24,522 nt of DNA from an uncultured Sutterella sp. (lineage in GTDB: Bacteria; Pseudomonadota; Gammaproteobacteria; Burkholderiales; Burkholderiaceae_F), in the NCBI GenBank assembly GCA_900757865.1, contig CAAEPH010000026.1:1-24522 (forward strand), given 5' to 3'. A program made the translations under genes and the position numbers. Positions 14,760 to 21,685 of the stretch are shown here, in pieces. How positions within the stretch are numbered: the first letter of the stretch is position 1; each line of letters begins with the position of its first letter. Under the pieces are notes generated by a model. The model had not been told where the DNA came from. It worked only from the letters and a program-made list of their open reading frames with translations, and made no database searches.

Positions 14760-15086
14760 ATGGCAGAAATTACCCTCACCTCTGCGAACTTCAAGACCGA
14801 GGTGATCGACTCCGATACGCCCATCCTGGTTGACTTCTGGGCTCCGTGGTGTGGTCCTTGCCGCAGCATGAACCCTGTGGTGGAAGACATCGCAGACGAG
14901 TATGAAGGCAAACTCCGCGTGGGCAAAGTCAATATCGATGAAGAAACGGCAATCACGGCTGCTTTCCAGGTGATGAGCGTGCCTACGTTTGTCATCATGA
15001 AAGGTCAAGATGTGTTGGCTGCGCAAATTGGCGCTATGCCCAAGTCGGAACTCAAAGCGATGATTGATCGCGCGCTCGGCGAATAA
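14760..15086 (+). CDS. trxA: Thioredoxin
   Basis: The 108-aa product is a cytoplasmic thioredoxin that reduces protein disulfides with electrons from thioredoxin reductase. The active site is WCGPC (Cys31, Cys34) in VDFWAPWCGPCRSM. The cis-proline loop is VMSVPTFVIM. The length matches E. coli TrxA (109). AGGA lies about 11 bases before the ATG. Transcription appears monocistronic, with its own promoter and terminator. Nothing is unusual in the sequence. The position beside napAB and not far from dsbI may be coincidence. Confidence 0.95.
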   Translation: MAEITLTSANFKTEVIDSDTPILVDFWAPWCGPCRSMNPVVEDIADEYEGKLRVGKVNIDEETAITAAFQVMSVPTFVIMKGQDVLAAQIGAMPKSELKAMIDRALGE

Positions 15087-15109
15087 TCACCCGTTTCGCA
15101 AAACGACAA

Positions 15110-15155
15110 AACCCTTCCTCAGATCGGCGACGATGAAAGGAAGGGTTAGCTTTTT
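15110..15155 (+). terminator. Terminator of trxA
   Basis: AACCCTTCCT (15110-15119) and AGGAAGGGTT (15138-15147) form a 10-bp stem with an 18-base loop, followed by AGCTTTTT. It lies 24 bp past the trxA stop. Confidence 0.75.
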
Positions 15156-15281
15156 AACGGTCCCTTTTTCGGTCCCGTCTGAACCCCTGCGCCTCAAAGC
15201 TGATCGGGTTGCTTTTGCTCGTTAAGCTTGTTAAACCGTATCGAACAACATGGACCGCACTCTCCTTCGCAAATACCGATT

Positions 15282-15320
15282 AAAAAACGCCCGAAGCGTC
15301 TTTCATCTTCGAGCGTTTTT
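15282..15320. terminator. Bidirectional terminator between trxA and the alcohol dehydrogenase
   Basis: An 11-bp stem with one G-T pair (arms AACGCCCGAAG at 15286-15296 and CTTCGAGCGTT at about 15307-15317) has an A-run on its left and a T-run on its right. It can end the minus-strand dehydrogenase transcript and any trxA read-through. Confidence 0.8.
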
Positions 15321-15341
15321 CAGTTCTGTAATGAACCGATA

Positions 15342-16517
15342 TTAGAGAGCGGCTTTGAGCACCGCCACCACATCGTCGCGCGTCATCTTCTTGTAGCCAC
15401 CATCGAGCAGCAATGTTCCGTCAGCGATCGCGTCAATGTCGGTGGGCTTCACACCCAATTCGGTTAAGCTCATCGCCACACCCAAGCTCTTCATCCACGC
15501 TTCCATCCGTGCGAGTCCTTCGAGCGCAATCTCACGGTCCGTGCCCAGCGTGCCATCCACACCCCAGACTTCCACGGCAAAGCGACGGAATTTCGGCAGC
15601 CCATCGTCCAAAATGTAGCGGTAGTACGGCAACGATACCGCCGCCAAGGTCATCCCGTGCGTGGCGTTGGTTACCCCACCCACGGCCTGCCCCATCATGT
15701 GCACCATCCAGTCCTGGGACTTACCCATCCCCACGAGGGTATTCAATGCCCAGGTGGCTGCCCACATGATGTTGGAGCGCAATTCATAGTTGGTGGGATC
15801 CTTCACAGCTAAAGGACCGTCGTGGATGACGTTACGCAAAAGCCCTTCCGTTAAATAGTCGCTCGTGTTGTTGTCGGTTCCCGAGAAATACTGTTCACAC
15901 AAGTGGCAGAAGATATCGAAAATACCGGACTTCAGCTGGTACTCAGGCAACGTGAACGTCACTTCCGGATTCATAATGGAGAAAACGGGTTTGGCATCGG
16001 GGTGTGCAAACACCTTGCCGATCTTTAAATGCGTCTTCGTATCGGTAATCACAGAGCCTGAGTTCATCTCAGATCCCGTCCCCGCCATCGTGAGAACGCA
16101 CCCTAACGGCACCACCTTGAGGCCTGGCGCCACGTCTTCGTAACGCAAGTAATAACGCTCCCACGGATCTTCGTCACAATTGACCGACACCGCCACCGCT
16201 TTGGCGTAGTCGCAGCAGGACCCACCGCCCACGGCCAAAAGGAAATCAACGTGATTCTCGCGAGCAATCTTCACGCCTTCACGCAATTTGTCGGTCGTGG
16301 GATTAGGCATCACTCCACCGTCTTCGACGATGGTCTTGCCATGGGCTTTCAAAATGCCCACCACTTTGTCGTAGAGCCCCGACTTCTTGATGGAGCCACC
16401 CCCGTAGATCAGCTGAACGGTTTGTCCAACGTGTTCCAATTCGTCATTGAGCTTGTCGAGCGCATCGCGACCAAAATGCAGGCGCGTGGGATTGTAGTAG
16501 GTGAAATTTCCCAACAT
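15342..16517 (-). CDS. Iron-containing alcohol dehydrogenase (YqhD/BDH type)
   Basis: The 391-aa product is a group III, NAD(P)H-dependent dehydrogenase that interconverts aldehydes and alcohols in the cytoplasm. It has the cofactor segments VQLIYGGGSIKKSGLYDKVV and AVGGGSCCDYAKAVA. The metal ligands follow the YqhD/butanol dehydrogenase pattern: Asp and His in SGIFDIFCHLCEQY, His in WMVHMMGQAVGG and His in NATHGMTLA. The GGGS in the first motif is typical of the NADPH-using YqhD/BDH branch. ATG 16517 is preferred to an in-frame TTG at 16532 because GGAG lies 9 bases upstream of the ATG and overlaps the TTG. A perfect palindrome sits 31 bp upstream. The substrate is likely short-chain aldehydes and cannot be fixed from sequence. 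Confidence 0.92.
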   Translation of the reverse strand: MLGNFTYYNPTRLHFGRDALDKLNDELEHVGQTVQLIYGGGSIKKSGLYDKVVGILKAHGKTIVEDGGVMPNPTTDKLREGVKIARENHVDFLLAVGGGSCCDYAKAVAVSVNCDEDPWERYYLRYEDVAPGLKVVPLGCVLTMAGTGSEMNSGSVITDTKTHLKIGKVFAHPDAKPVFSIMNPEVTFTLPEYQLKSGIFDIFCHLCEQYFSGTDNNTSDYLTEGLLRNVIHDGPLAVKDPTNYELRSNIMWAATWALNTLVGMGKSQDWMVHMMGQAVGGVTNATHGMTLAAVSLPYYRYILDDGLPKFRRFAVEVWGVDGTLGTDREIALEGLARMEAWMKSLGVAMSLTELGVKPTDIDAIADGTLLLDGGYKKMTRDDVVAVLKAAL

Positions 16518-16547
16518 CGTTACGATCTCCAAAAAAGGGATTTTCTA

Positions 16548-16566
16548 AATTGACAGAGTGTCAATT
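16548..16566 (-). promoter_or_regulatory. Operator-like palindrome before the alcohol dehydrogenase
   Basis: AATTGACA-GAG-TGTCAATT is a perfect 8-3-8 inverted repeat whose arms each contain a TTGACA -35-like box. It lies 31 bp upstream of the dehydrogenase ATG, where a repressor or activator site would be expected. A second short palindrome, TGACGTCA, follows at 16570-16577. Confidence 0.5.
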
Positions 16567-16695
16567 AACTGACGTCACTTTACCAAAATGCCTTTCGCTT
16601 GAAAAGACAGTGAAAAATTCTGTTGCAAACTCGACTACAATGGTGCGAAAGACTTTTCTTTTTTTCTCCGTCCCTACTCTGCCCGATTCATTGGT

Positions 16696-16992
16696 ATGTT
16701 GCGTCGTCGATTTTCTTCGCCCACCCGCCCCACTTGGCTCGATCGCCTTAAAGCCCGTCTGAGGACCGGGTTGGCGTTGGGCGCAGAAGTAGCACTCGTC
16801 GTGGCCTCTGCCTTGGTGGCCGTCAAAACGATGCGCTTTGCCGGCGGTCTCGTGGCGCTAGCGATCTATCTCATCGCCCGCATTGGCTTTAAGCAACGCC
16901 CCCAGCGTGCCCTGCTCTGGGCTGTGGGAACGTTGGTCGTCACCGTTGCCGTCGCCATCCTTGTGAGCAAAACCCTCGCCTCACCGACTTAA
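16696..16992 (+). CDS. Small membrane protein, three predicted helices
   Basis: The 98-aa product has a basic N-terminus (MLRRRFSSPTRPTWLDRLKA) and three hydrophobic segments at residues about 25-44 (LALGAEVALVVASALVAV), 47-63 (FAGGLVALAIYLIARIG) and 73-92 (LLWAVGTLVVTVAVAILVSK). An inner-membrane protein with the N-terminus in the cytoplasm is expected from the positive charges. I do not recognise the family. There is no clear Shine-Dalgarno before the ATG; a -10-like TACAAT lies at 16636-16641, about 55 bp upstream. It sits between two minus-strand genes and has no evident partner. The coding call rests on the clean membrane-protein pattern. Confidence 0.6.
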   Translation: MLRRRFSSPTRPTWLDRLKARLRTGLALGAEVALVVASALVAVKTMRFAGGLVALAIYLIARIGFKQRPQRALLWAVGTLVVTVAVAILVSKTLASPT

Positions 16993-17063
16993 AGACGCCA
17001 ATCGGCTATCCTTCCCACCAAGCTCGATACGGGAGGCTTACGGTCCACACTCCTTCCAAACAA

Positions 17064-17100
17064 CACTGGCCAGCAAGAGCGAAGCTCTCACTGGCCAGTG
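17064..17100 (-). terminator. Long hairpin after iadA
   Basis: CACTGGCCAG (17064-17073) and CTGGCCAGTG (17091-17100) form a 10-bp stem enclosing an inner AGAGC-GAA-GCTCT stem. The minus-strand sequence beyond is TTGTTTGG, only moderately T-rich. It lies about 38 bp past the iadA stop and is the likely 3' end of that transcript. Confidence 0.6.
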
Positions 17101-17137
17101 GGCTGTTCGAGGTTAGAAAACGACTAAGCGCTCAACG

Positions 17138-18283
17138 CTACTCTTCAAACGTCCCTTTCACCAAGAGTTCTTTGTCGCGCATCATCAAGCGACCGCGGCT
17201 CATCACCGCTTCGATCTCAAGGTCTTGGTTCAGTAGGCAGAGGTTCGCCACCATGCCCTTCGCGACATGACCATAGCCCTTCAGAGCAAGCGCGTCCGCG
17301 GGACTGCTCGTGATGAAACGCAATGCCGTGGCAAGAGGCACGTCGTAGTCTTTCACAAGGCGCACCATTTCGTTGAAGTTGCCTTCCACGCCACAGACAC
17401 CCATACCAACCATGACGCCCTTGTCGTTAAATTTCGGCATCGAGCCGTGACCGTCCGTCGACATCGTAATGTGCGCAGGATCCACACCGGCATCGAGTGC
17501 TTTTTTCACCGACAAGGCACACGGTCCACAGAACGTACCCGCACCCGAGGTGTAGTCCACGTACCCGCCTTTGAGCGCAAATTCCACCGAGGAATTAAAG
17601 ACGTGTTCGATCCGTGAGCAGTGAGTGGGACGGATGTGACGAATGGGGAAGCCGCGCTTGACGATCTCATCGTACATGTCAAAGGCGCCCGGGATGTCGC
17701 CCGAGTGCACATGCAAGACGCCGAGCTTACCGGAAATCATGCCACCCACACGCACATCGGTGAGAAGCGACAACACGCTTTGCAGGTCTGGGAAGGATGA
17801 ACGGTGGTCACCCAACGCAATCTTGCAGCCCAAGACTTCTGGGACAAAGTAGAGGTCTTTGGGTACAGAGCCCGTCAAGGTGGTGGGCGGATAGTGGTAG
17901 TTGGAGGTGTACATCCAAGCGGAGACCCCTTCGCTCTTTAGGGCACGCACTTTCGCGAGCAGGTTTTCCACGGAGCGCGACACAAAATCGGTACCGAGCA
18001 CCCCCACCACCGACGTGGTCCCCACGCGGATCAACTCCGAGAGCATCAATTCAGGAGGACGCGACACGGGACCGGCTTCACCACCGCCACCCGTGACGTG
18101 AATATGCTGATCGAAAAAGCCTGGTGTGAGCAACTTGCCCTTGGCGTCGATCACCTCCAAATCGGGCAACGTGCAGCTCAAATCTTTATCCACCGCGAGC
18201 ATATGCTCGCCCACTACCAACACATCGCGTTCGCCCAGATCTTCTGGGGCAAAGACGTGCGCGTGCTTAATCAGATAAGCCAT
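17138..18283 (-). CDS. iadA: Isoaspartyl dipeptidase
   Basis: The 381-aa product is an amidohydrolase-superfamily metallopeptidase that cleaves beta-aspartyl (isoaspartyl) dipeptides from damaged proteins. Metal ligands and motifs visible are His60/His62 in PGFFDQHIHVTGGGGEAG, the likely carbamylated Lys154 in LGCKIALGDHRSS, His in VLHVHSGD and HIRPTHCSR, and the catalytic Asp in ITMSTDGHGSMP. The GGGGEAGP run is an IadA signature. The length matches E. coli IadA (390). GAGGA lies about 8 bases before ATG 18283. It is divergent from an M20 peptidase gene, which suggests a shared role in peptide turnover. It is probably cytoplasmic since no signal peptide is present. A strong hairpin lies 44 bp upstream of its start. 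Confidence 0.94.
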   Translation of the reverse strand: MAYLIKHAHVFAPEDLGERDVLVVGEHMLAVDKDLSCTLPDLEVIDAKGKLLTPGFFDQHIHVTGGGGEAGPVSRPPELMLSELIRVGTTSVVGVLGTDFVSRSVENLLAKVRALKSEGVSAWMYTSNYHYPPTTLTGSVPKDLYFVPEVLGCKIALGDHRSSFPDLQSVLSLLTDVRVGGMISGKLGVLHVHSGDIPGAFDMYDEIVKRGFPIRHIRPTHCSRIEHVFNSSVEFALKGGYVDYTSGAGTFCGPCALSVKKALDAGVDPAHITMSTDGHGSMPKFNDKGVMVGMGVCGVEGNFNEMVRLVKDYDVPLATALRFITSSPADALALKGYGHVAKGMVANLCLLNQDLEIEAVMSRGRLMMRDKELLVKGTFEE

Positions 18284-18326
18284 GATTTTCGTCCTCTCAC
18301 TATAGGATTAAAAGGGGTTGGTTTGG

Positions 18327-18352
18327 CCTGAGGGCTTCATAAAGCCCTCTGG
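18327..18352. other. Hairpin in the iadA/M20 divergent region
   Basis: GAGGGCTT (18330-18337) and AAGCCCTC (18342-18349) pair perfectly around CATA, and are extended by CC/GG beyond a T-T mismatch. It would lie in the 5' leader of iadA. It could be an operator or an mRNA structure. No T-run follows on either side. Confidence 0.4.
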
Positions 18353-18425
18353 CTTCTTACCTCAGACTTTGTAGATTACTCTTCTTGGCTACTATGCAAC
18401 CTTAGGGATTGCCCGAAGCAAACCT

Positions 18426-18455
18426 TTGTCGCCCCGTCTTTAAGACTAGTACAAT
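18426..18455 (+). promoter_or_regulatory. Candidate promoter of the M20 peptidase gene
   Basis: TTGTCG (18426-18431) and TACAAT (18450-18455) are 18 bp apart and lie about 60 bp before the gene's ATG. Confidence 0.45.
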
Positions 18456-18515
18456 AGGCTATCAAACGTGGTGCTAAAGCGCACCACTCCTGTTGCTTAA
18501 GTGAGGAGGTTTCTC

Positions 18516-19796
18516 ATGTCCGATTTGGCTTCCCTACCCCTGGAAGATCGTTATTTGAGTGGCGCCGAAGCCCTCAAAGCTAACCCCAAAGTCGCTGCCG
18601 CGCTCGCGCAATGCGTGGATGAAGCGGAATTTGCCAAGGGAGAGCAAATTCGACTCTCCGAAATCCCTTCTCCTACCTTTAAAGAAGCCCAGCGTGCGGC
18701 GGAGGTTGCCCGCCTCATGATCGCTTACGGCCTCAAAGACGTGGTGATTGACCCCATTGGTAACGTCGTGGGACGTCGCCCCGGAACGCTCAACGGCAAA
18801 GGCCCCACGCTCGCTTTGGGGGCGCACATGGATACGGTCTTCCCAGAAGGCACCGACGTCACCGTAAAAGAAAAGAACGGTGTGTACTACGGACCGGGAC
18901 TCGGTGACAACGCCTCAAACTTGCGAAGCATGATGCAGATTCTGCGCTCGCTCAATAACCACGGCATCGAAACGCAAGGCGACTTGCTCTTTGTCGGCAC
19001 TGTGGGCGAAGAAGGTAACGGCGACATTCGAGGCTCCAAAGCGCTTTTTGACGGGAGTCGCCACATTGACGGCTTCTTGGCGCTCGACTCCAGCGACACG
19101 GGTCGCGTTTTGCGTGGCGCAACGGGCTCACACCGCTGGCGCGTCACCATTACAGGCGCAGGCGGCCACAGCTACGCCGACTTTGGCAAAGTCCCCTCGG
19201 CCATTCACGCCATGGGGCGTGCGATTGCTAAGATTGCGGACCTCACCGTGCCCACCTCCCCCAAGACCACGTTCTCGGTGGGGCTGATCAAAGGGGGCAC
19301 CAGTGTGAACACCATCGCGCCCTCGGCTCAGGTCGACGTGGATATGCGTAGCGTGGACAACAACGAGCTCTTGGCCCTTGAAAAAGCCATTTTGGCCACG
19401 TTCCAAGCGGGGATTGATGAAGAGCATCAACGCTGGAATGTCACGGACCCCGCGCTTCAACTCAAAGTCTCGTTCGAGCAAATTGGTAACCGCCCGGCAG
19501 GCATGCGCCCAGACTCCTGCCCCGTGCTGCAATCTGCGCGTGCCGCACAGAAAGTCTTGGGGATCGAACTCACCAAATACACGTGCTCGTCAACGGATGC
19601 GAACATGCCGATGTCGTTGGGCATCCCGTCGACGTGCCTCTCCTCGGGCGGTGTTGGTAAGGGCGCGCATACACTTGAGGAAAACTTTGTCTTTAAAGAC
19701 ATTCATGAAGGTCCGCAGCTCGCGATGCTCACCGCGCTCCTCTTAGTCGGCACCCCCGATCATGAGCCTCTGCTGCCGATATTGAGTACAATCTAA
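18516..19796 (+). CDS. M20-family metallopeptidase
   Basis: The 426-aa product is a cytoplasmic zinc peptidase/amidohydrolase of the M20/M25/M40 clan. The two-metal site is visible: His104 and catalytic Asp106 in ALGAHMDTVFPEGT, Asp131 in GPGLGDNASN, catalytic Glu165 and ligand Glu166 in GTVGEEGNGD, and a late His in VGKGAHTLEEN. The dimerisation (lid) domain lies at about residues 205-320 and contains TGAGGHSYADFGKVPSAIHA. ATG 18516 has GAGGAGG 6-7 bases upstream, so the in-frame GTG at 18501 inside that site is rejected. It resembles PepT-like or tripeptide/dipeptide aminopeptidases, but the substrate is uncertain. The divergent iadA suggests peptide scavenging. A terminator follows. Confidence 0.9.
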   Translation: MSDLASLPLEDRYLSGAEALKANPKVAAALAQCVDEAEFAKGEQIRLSEIPSPTFKEAQRAAEVARLMIAYGLKDVVIDPIGNVVGRRPGTLNGKGPTLALGAHMDTVFPEGTDVTVKEKNGVYYGPGLGDNASNLRSMMQILRSLNNHGIETQGDLLFVGTVGEEGNGDIRGSKALFDGSRHIDGFLALDSSDTGRVLRGATGSHRWRVTITGAGGHSYADFGKVPSAIHAMGRAIAKIADLTVPTSPKTTFSVGLIKGGTSVNTIAPSAQVDVDMRSVDNNELLALEKAILATFQAGIDEEHQRWNVTDPALQLKVSFEQIGNRPAGMRPDSCPVLQSARAAQKVLGIELTKYTCSSTDANMPMSLGIPSTCLSSGGVGKGAHTLEENFVFKDIHEGPQLAMLTALLLVGTPDHEPLLPILSTI

Positions 19797-19826
19797 CCAC
19801 TAGCGTATTTCGCTTTATTAGCCAAG

Positions 19827-19864
19827 GGCCACTTCAACGACAATCCGCTGGAGTGGCCTTTTTT
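19827..19864 (+). terminator. Terminator of the M20 peptidase gene
   Basis: GGCCACT (19827-19833) and AGTGGCC (19852-19858) form a 7-bp stem with an 18-base loop, followed by TTTTTT. It lies 30 bp past the stop and just before the next gene. Confidence 0.8.
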
Positions 19865-19885
19865 CAACATTTTCGGTGACTTACC

Positions 19886-20767
19886 ATGAAACAGTCGCTT
19901 TGGGCTCTGGTAGCAGCGGCCTCCTTTTCGATCATGGCCGCCTTTGTCAAATTGTGCTCGGATCAGATGGGCGCTTTTGAGTTGGTCTTTTATCGCTCGC
20001 TTTTTGGAGTTCTCGCGATTTCGATCTTTATCATCAAAGATAAAAAGACGATTGTCACCCCGCTCTGGAAACTGCACGTCTTGCGCTCTATCTTGGGCGT
20101 GCTCTCCATTGTGCTCTGGTACTGGGCCTTGGCTCGAATGGATTTTGGCACCTGCATGACGTTGATTTACACGACACCGCTCTTTTTAGCGGCCAACTTT
20201 GTGGTGCTCGCGCTCATGCGCCACCAGACGCCCCCTTGGAGTTTAGTGATTCCGATTGTCACCGGGTTTATTGGGATCACGACCGTCTTGCAACCGAGTT
20301 TACGTAGCGACGAGTTGCACCCTGCGCTTATCTGTTTGTTTACCTCTGCCATTGACTTGATCGTCTACTGGCAAATGAAGAAGATGGGCGAGACGCACGA
20401 ACCGCCATGGCGCATTGTGTTTTACTTCACCATGCTCTCCATGCTTTTTTCTGCCGTGGGCACGTTTGCCATGGAAGGGGGCTTTCATGCCGTGCACGGC
20501 ATGACGCTCTTGGGCATCCTGGGGATGGGCGCTTGCGCGACATTGGGGCAGTTGGCCTCCACGCGCAGCTTTGCATACGGCAACATGCTCTTGAGCTCCC
20601 TGTTGGGCTTTTCGGCGGTGCCCTTCTCGCTTCTGATCGGCACCCTCCTCTTTAACGATAAGGTAAGCGTCACCGCGCTTTTGGGGGTTGCCCTGATCGT
20701 GGGCTCGGGGCTTTTTGCCACGGTAAGCACCAAGCACGCTGAAAAAAAGCATTTGGCGCACCACTAG
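19886..20767 (+). CDS. EamA-family (DMT) inner-membrane transporter
   Basis: The 293-aa product has ten hydrophobic segments arranged as two five-helix EamA repeats. The first begins SLWALVAAASFSIMAAFVKL and contains FYRSLFGVLAISIFI, LGVLSIVLWYWALARM and TLIYTTPLFLAANF. The second begins near ALICLFTSAIDLIVYWQMKK and contains GATLGQL-like sequence ACATLGQLASTRSFAYG and LLGFSAVPFSLLIGTLLF. Such drug/metabolite transporters export or import small metabolites, and the substrate cannot be told from sequence. The ribosome binding site is weak (GGTGAC about 9 bases upstream). The C-terminal tail is charged and histidine-rich (HAEKKHLAHH). It is followed after 75 bp by a small membrane protein gene, possibly in the same transcript. 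Confidence 0.88.
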   Translation: MKQSLWALVAAASFSIMAAFVKLCSDQMGAFELVFYRSLFGVLAISIFIIKDKKTIVTPLWKLHVLRSILGVLSIVLWYWALARMDFGTCMTLIYTTPLFLAANFVVLALMRHQTPPWSLVIPIVTGFIGITTVLQPSLRSDELHPALICLFTSAIDLIVYWQMKKMGETHEPPWRIVFYFTMLSMLFSAVGTFAMEGGFHAVHGMTLLGILGMGACATLGQLASTRSFAYGNMLLSSLLGFSAVPFSLLIGTLLFNDKVSVTALLGVALIVGSGLFATVSTKHAEKKHLAHH

Positions 20768-20842
20768 AGTGGTTGGCCAAGGCTCGCCCGTGTGAAATCG
20801 CACTAAGACGCGCGAAGGTTAGCGGAACGCCCTAAAGGAAAG

Positions 20843-21172
20843 ATTGAGAAGAAAGCGTTATTTGGCTGGCTCAGCTACGTTGTGCTGACCGTGTGGGTAG
20901 CAACGGGCGTACTTATCGCGCTCTCGCCCTACTTTTTGGTAACGCCCCAAAACACAACACTCAACGGTGTCCTCTCTCTTCCCTTTGTGGGCGTTGGGCT
21001 ATTTGGCTTTGCGAAATTCCAAACCACTCGGGGAATTTGGGACCGTATAGCTTCTGAAAAGCGCTTTCTTTTCTTTGAGACGCTTTCACTCCTTTTTGCC
21101 GTAGTACTGGGGCTGCTGATGCTCGCCATGGTGCTTTTTCGTCTCAATGAAGGCATGGCAGTGTTTGGTTAA
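20843..21172 (+). CDS. Small two-helix membrane protein, probable AUU start
   Basis: From ATT at 20843 the 109-aa product reads (M)EKKALFGWLSYVVLTVWVAT and has hydrophobic segments at residues about 6-28, 34-50 and 70-95, the last being FFETLSLLFAVVLGLLMLAM. The frame has no ATG, GTG or TTG between the upstream stop at 20804 and GTG 20882. AAAGGA sits about 4 bases before the ATT, while the GTG has no ribosome binding site and would cut into the first membrane segment. I therefore prefer ATT, a rare but known start codon (as in infC). The alternative is a 96-aa product from GTG 20882, or a recent ATG-to-ATT mutation. I do not recognise the family. It follows the EamA transporter by 75 bp. Confidence 0.6.
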   Translation: MEKKALFGWLSYVVLTVWVATGVLIALSPYFLVTPQNTTLNGVLSLPFVGVGLFGFAKFQTTRGIWDRIASEKRFLFFETLSLLFAVVLGLLMLAMVLFRLNEGMAVFG

Positions 21173-21502
21173 GAGTGTCGAGAAATCACGCGCTTGTGTG
21201 TTGTTATCTACTGCAGCGAGGCGTTTTCATGAGGTTGGTCGCTCAGGATTCTTCCTATTAATGGATAGCCGTCTTAAACCAATAAGACGAAAATAATGAA
21301 CATGCTTTTCTAAAAATATTTTCCCAAATATAATCCTTTCGATTCCAATGACCTTTGGAATCTCTTCCTCGAATCGGACCGTACAACATGACTATCCGAC
21401 ACAGAATTCGGGCTTTTGTTGTCCTCTTCCCAACCTCTCGAAGGTTGGGGGTCAGATTTCGAGGTTTTCCCTCATTAACTTCACTGCACGAAGGAATGCA
21501 TC
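21173..21502. other. Leader and promoter region of dba-dsbI
   Basis: This 330-bp gap has no convincing gene. It holds a hairpin CGTCTTA/TAAGACG at 21270-21289, a perfect TATAAT at 21329-21334 in an AT-rich context, a hairpin GATTCCAA/TTGGAATC at 21341-21362 at the expected transcript start, and two competing hairpins at 21430-21466. Confidence 0.5.
21329..21334 (+). promoter_or_regulatory. Candidate -10 box for dba-dsbI
   Basis: The perfect TATAAT has no good -35 box at 16-18 bp (TTTTCT at 21306-21311 is weak), so an activator may be needed. The implied leader is about 160 bases. Confidence 0.45.
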
Positions 21503-21670
21503 ATGGAATTTTTGGAATTCCTACTGTTGCTTGTTGCTGTTCTGCTCATTATGTTCCGACCAGCAAAAGAAAAGACCGCTTGGTGGCTAACCGTCGGGAG
21601 TTGGTTTTTAATGGCCGCCATCTATGTTGGCCACGTCTCGGGCGCCCTGCTGGGACGCCTCAACCTCTAA
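21503..21670 (+). CDS. Dba-like small membrane protein
   Basis: The 55-aa product is MEFLEFLLLLVAVLLIMFRP, then AKEKTAWWLTVGSWFLMAAI and a short tail ending LLGRLNL. It has two hydrophobic segments (residues about 3-18 and 28-50) separated by a charged turn. AAGGAA lies 7 bases before the ATG. It ends 15 bp before a dsbI gene. In Campylobacter a protein of similar size, Dba, is encoded just before dsbI and is co-transcribed with it, so size, topology and position fit Dba. I cannot compare residues directly, so the assignment rests mainly on context. A likely role is to assist or stabilise DsbI in the inner membrane. Confidence 0.72.
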   Translation: MEFLEFLLLLVAVLLIMFRPAKEKTAWWLTVGSWFLMAAIYVGHVSGALLGRLNL

Positions 21671-21685
21671 CCGGAGAACGCAATC

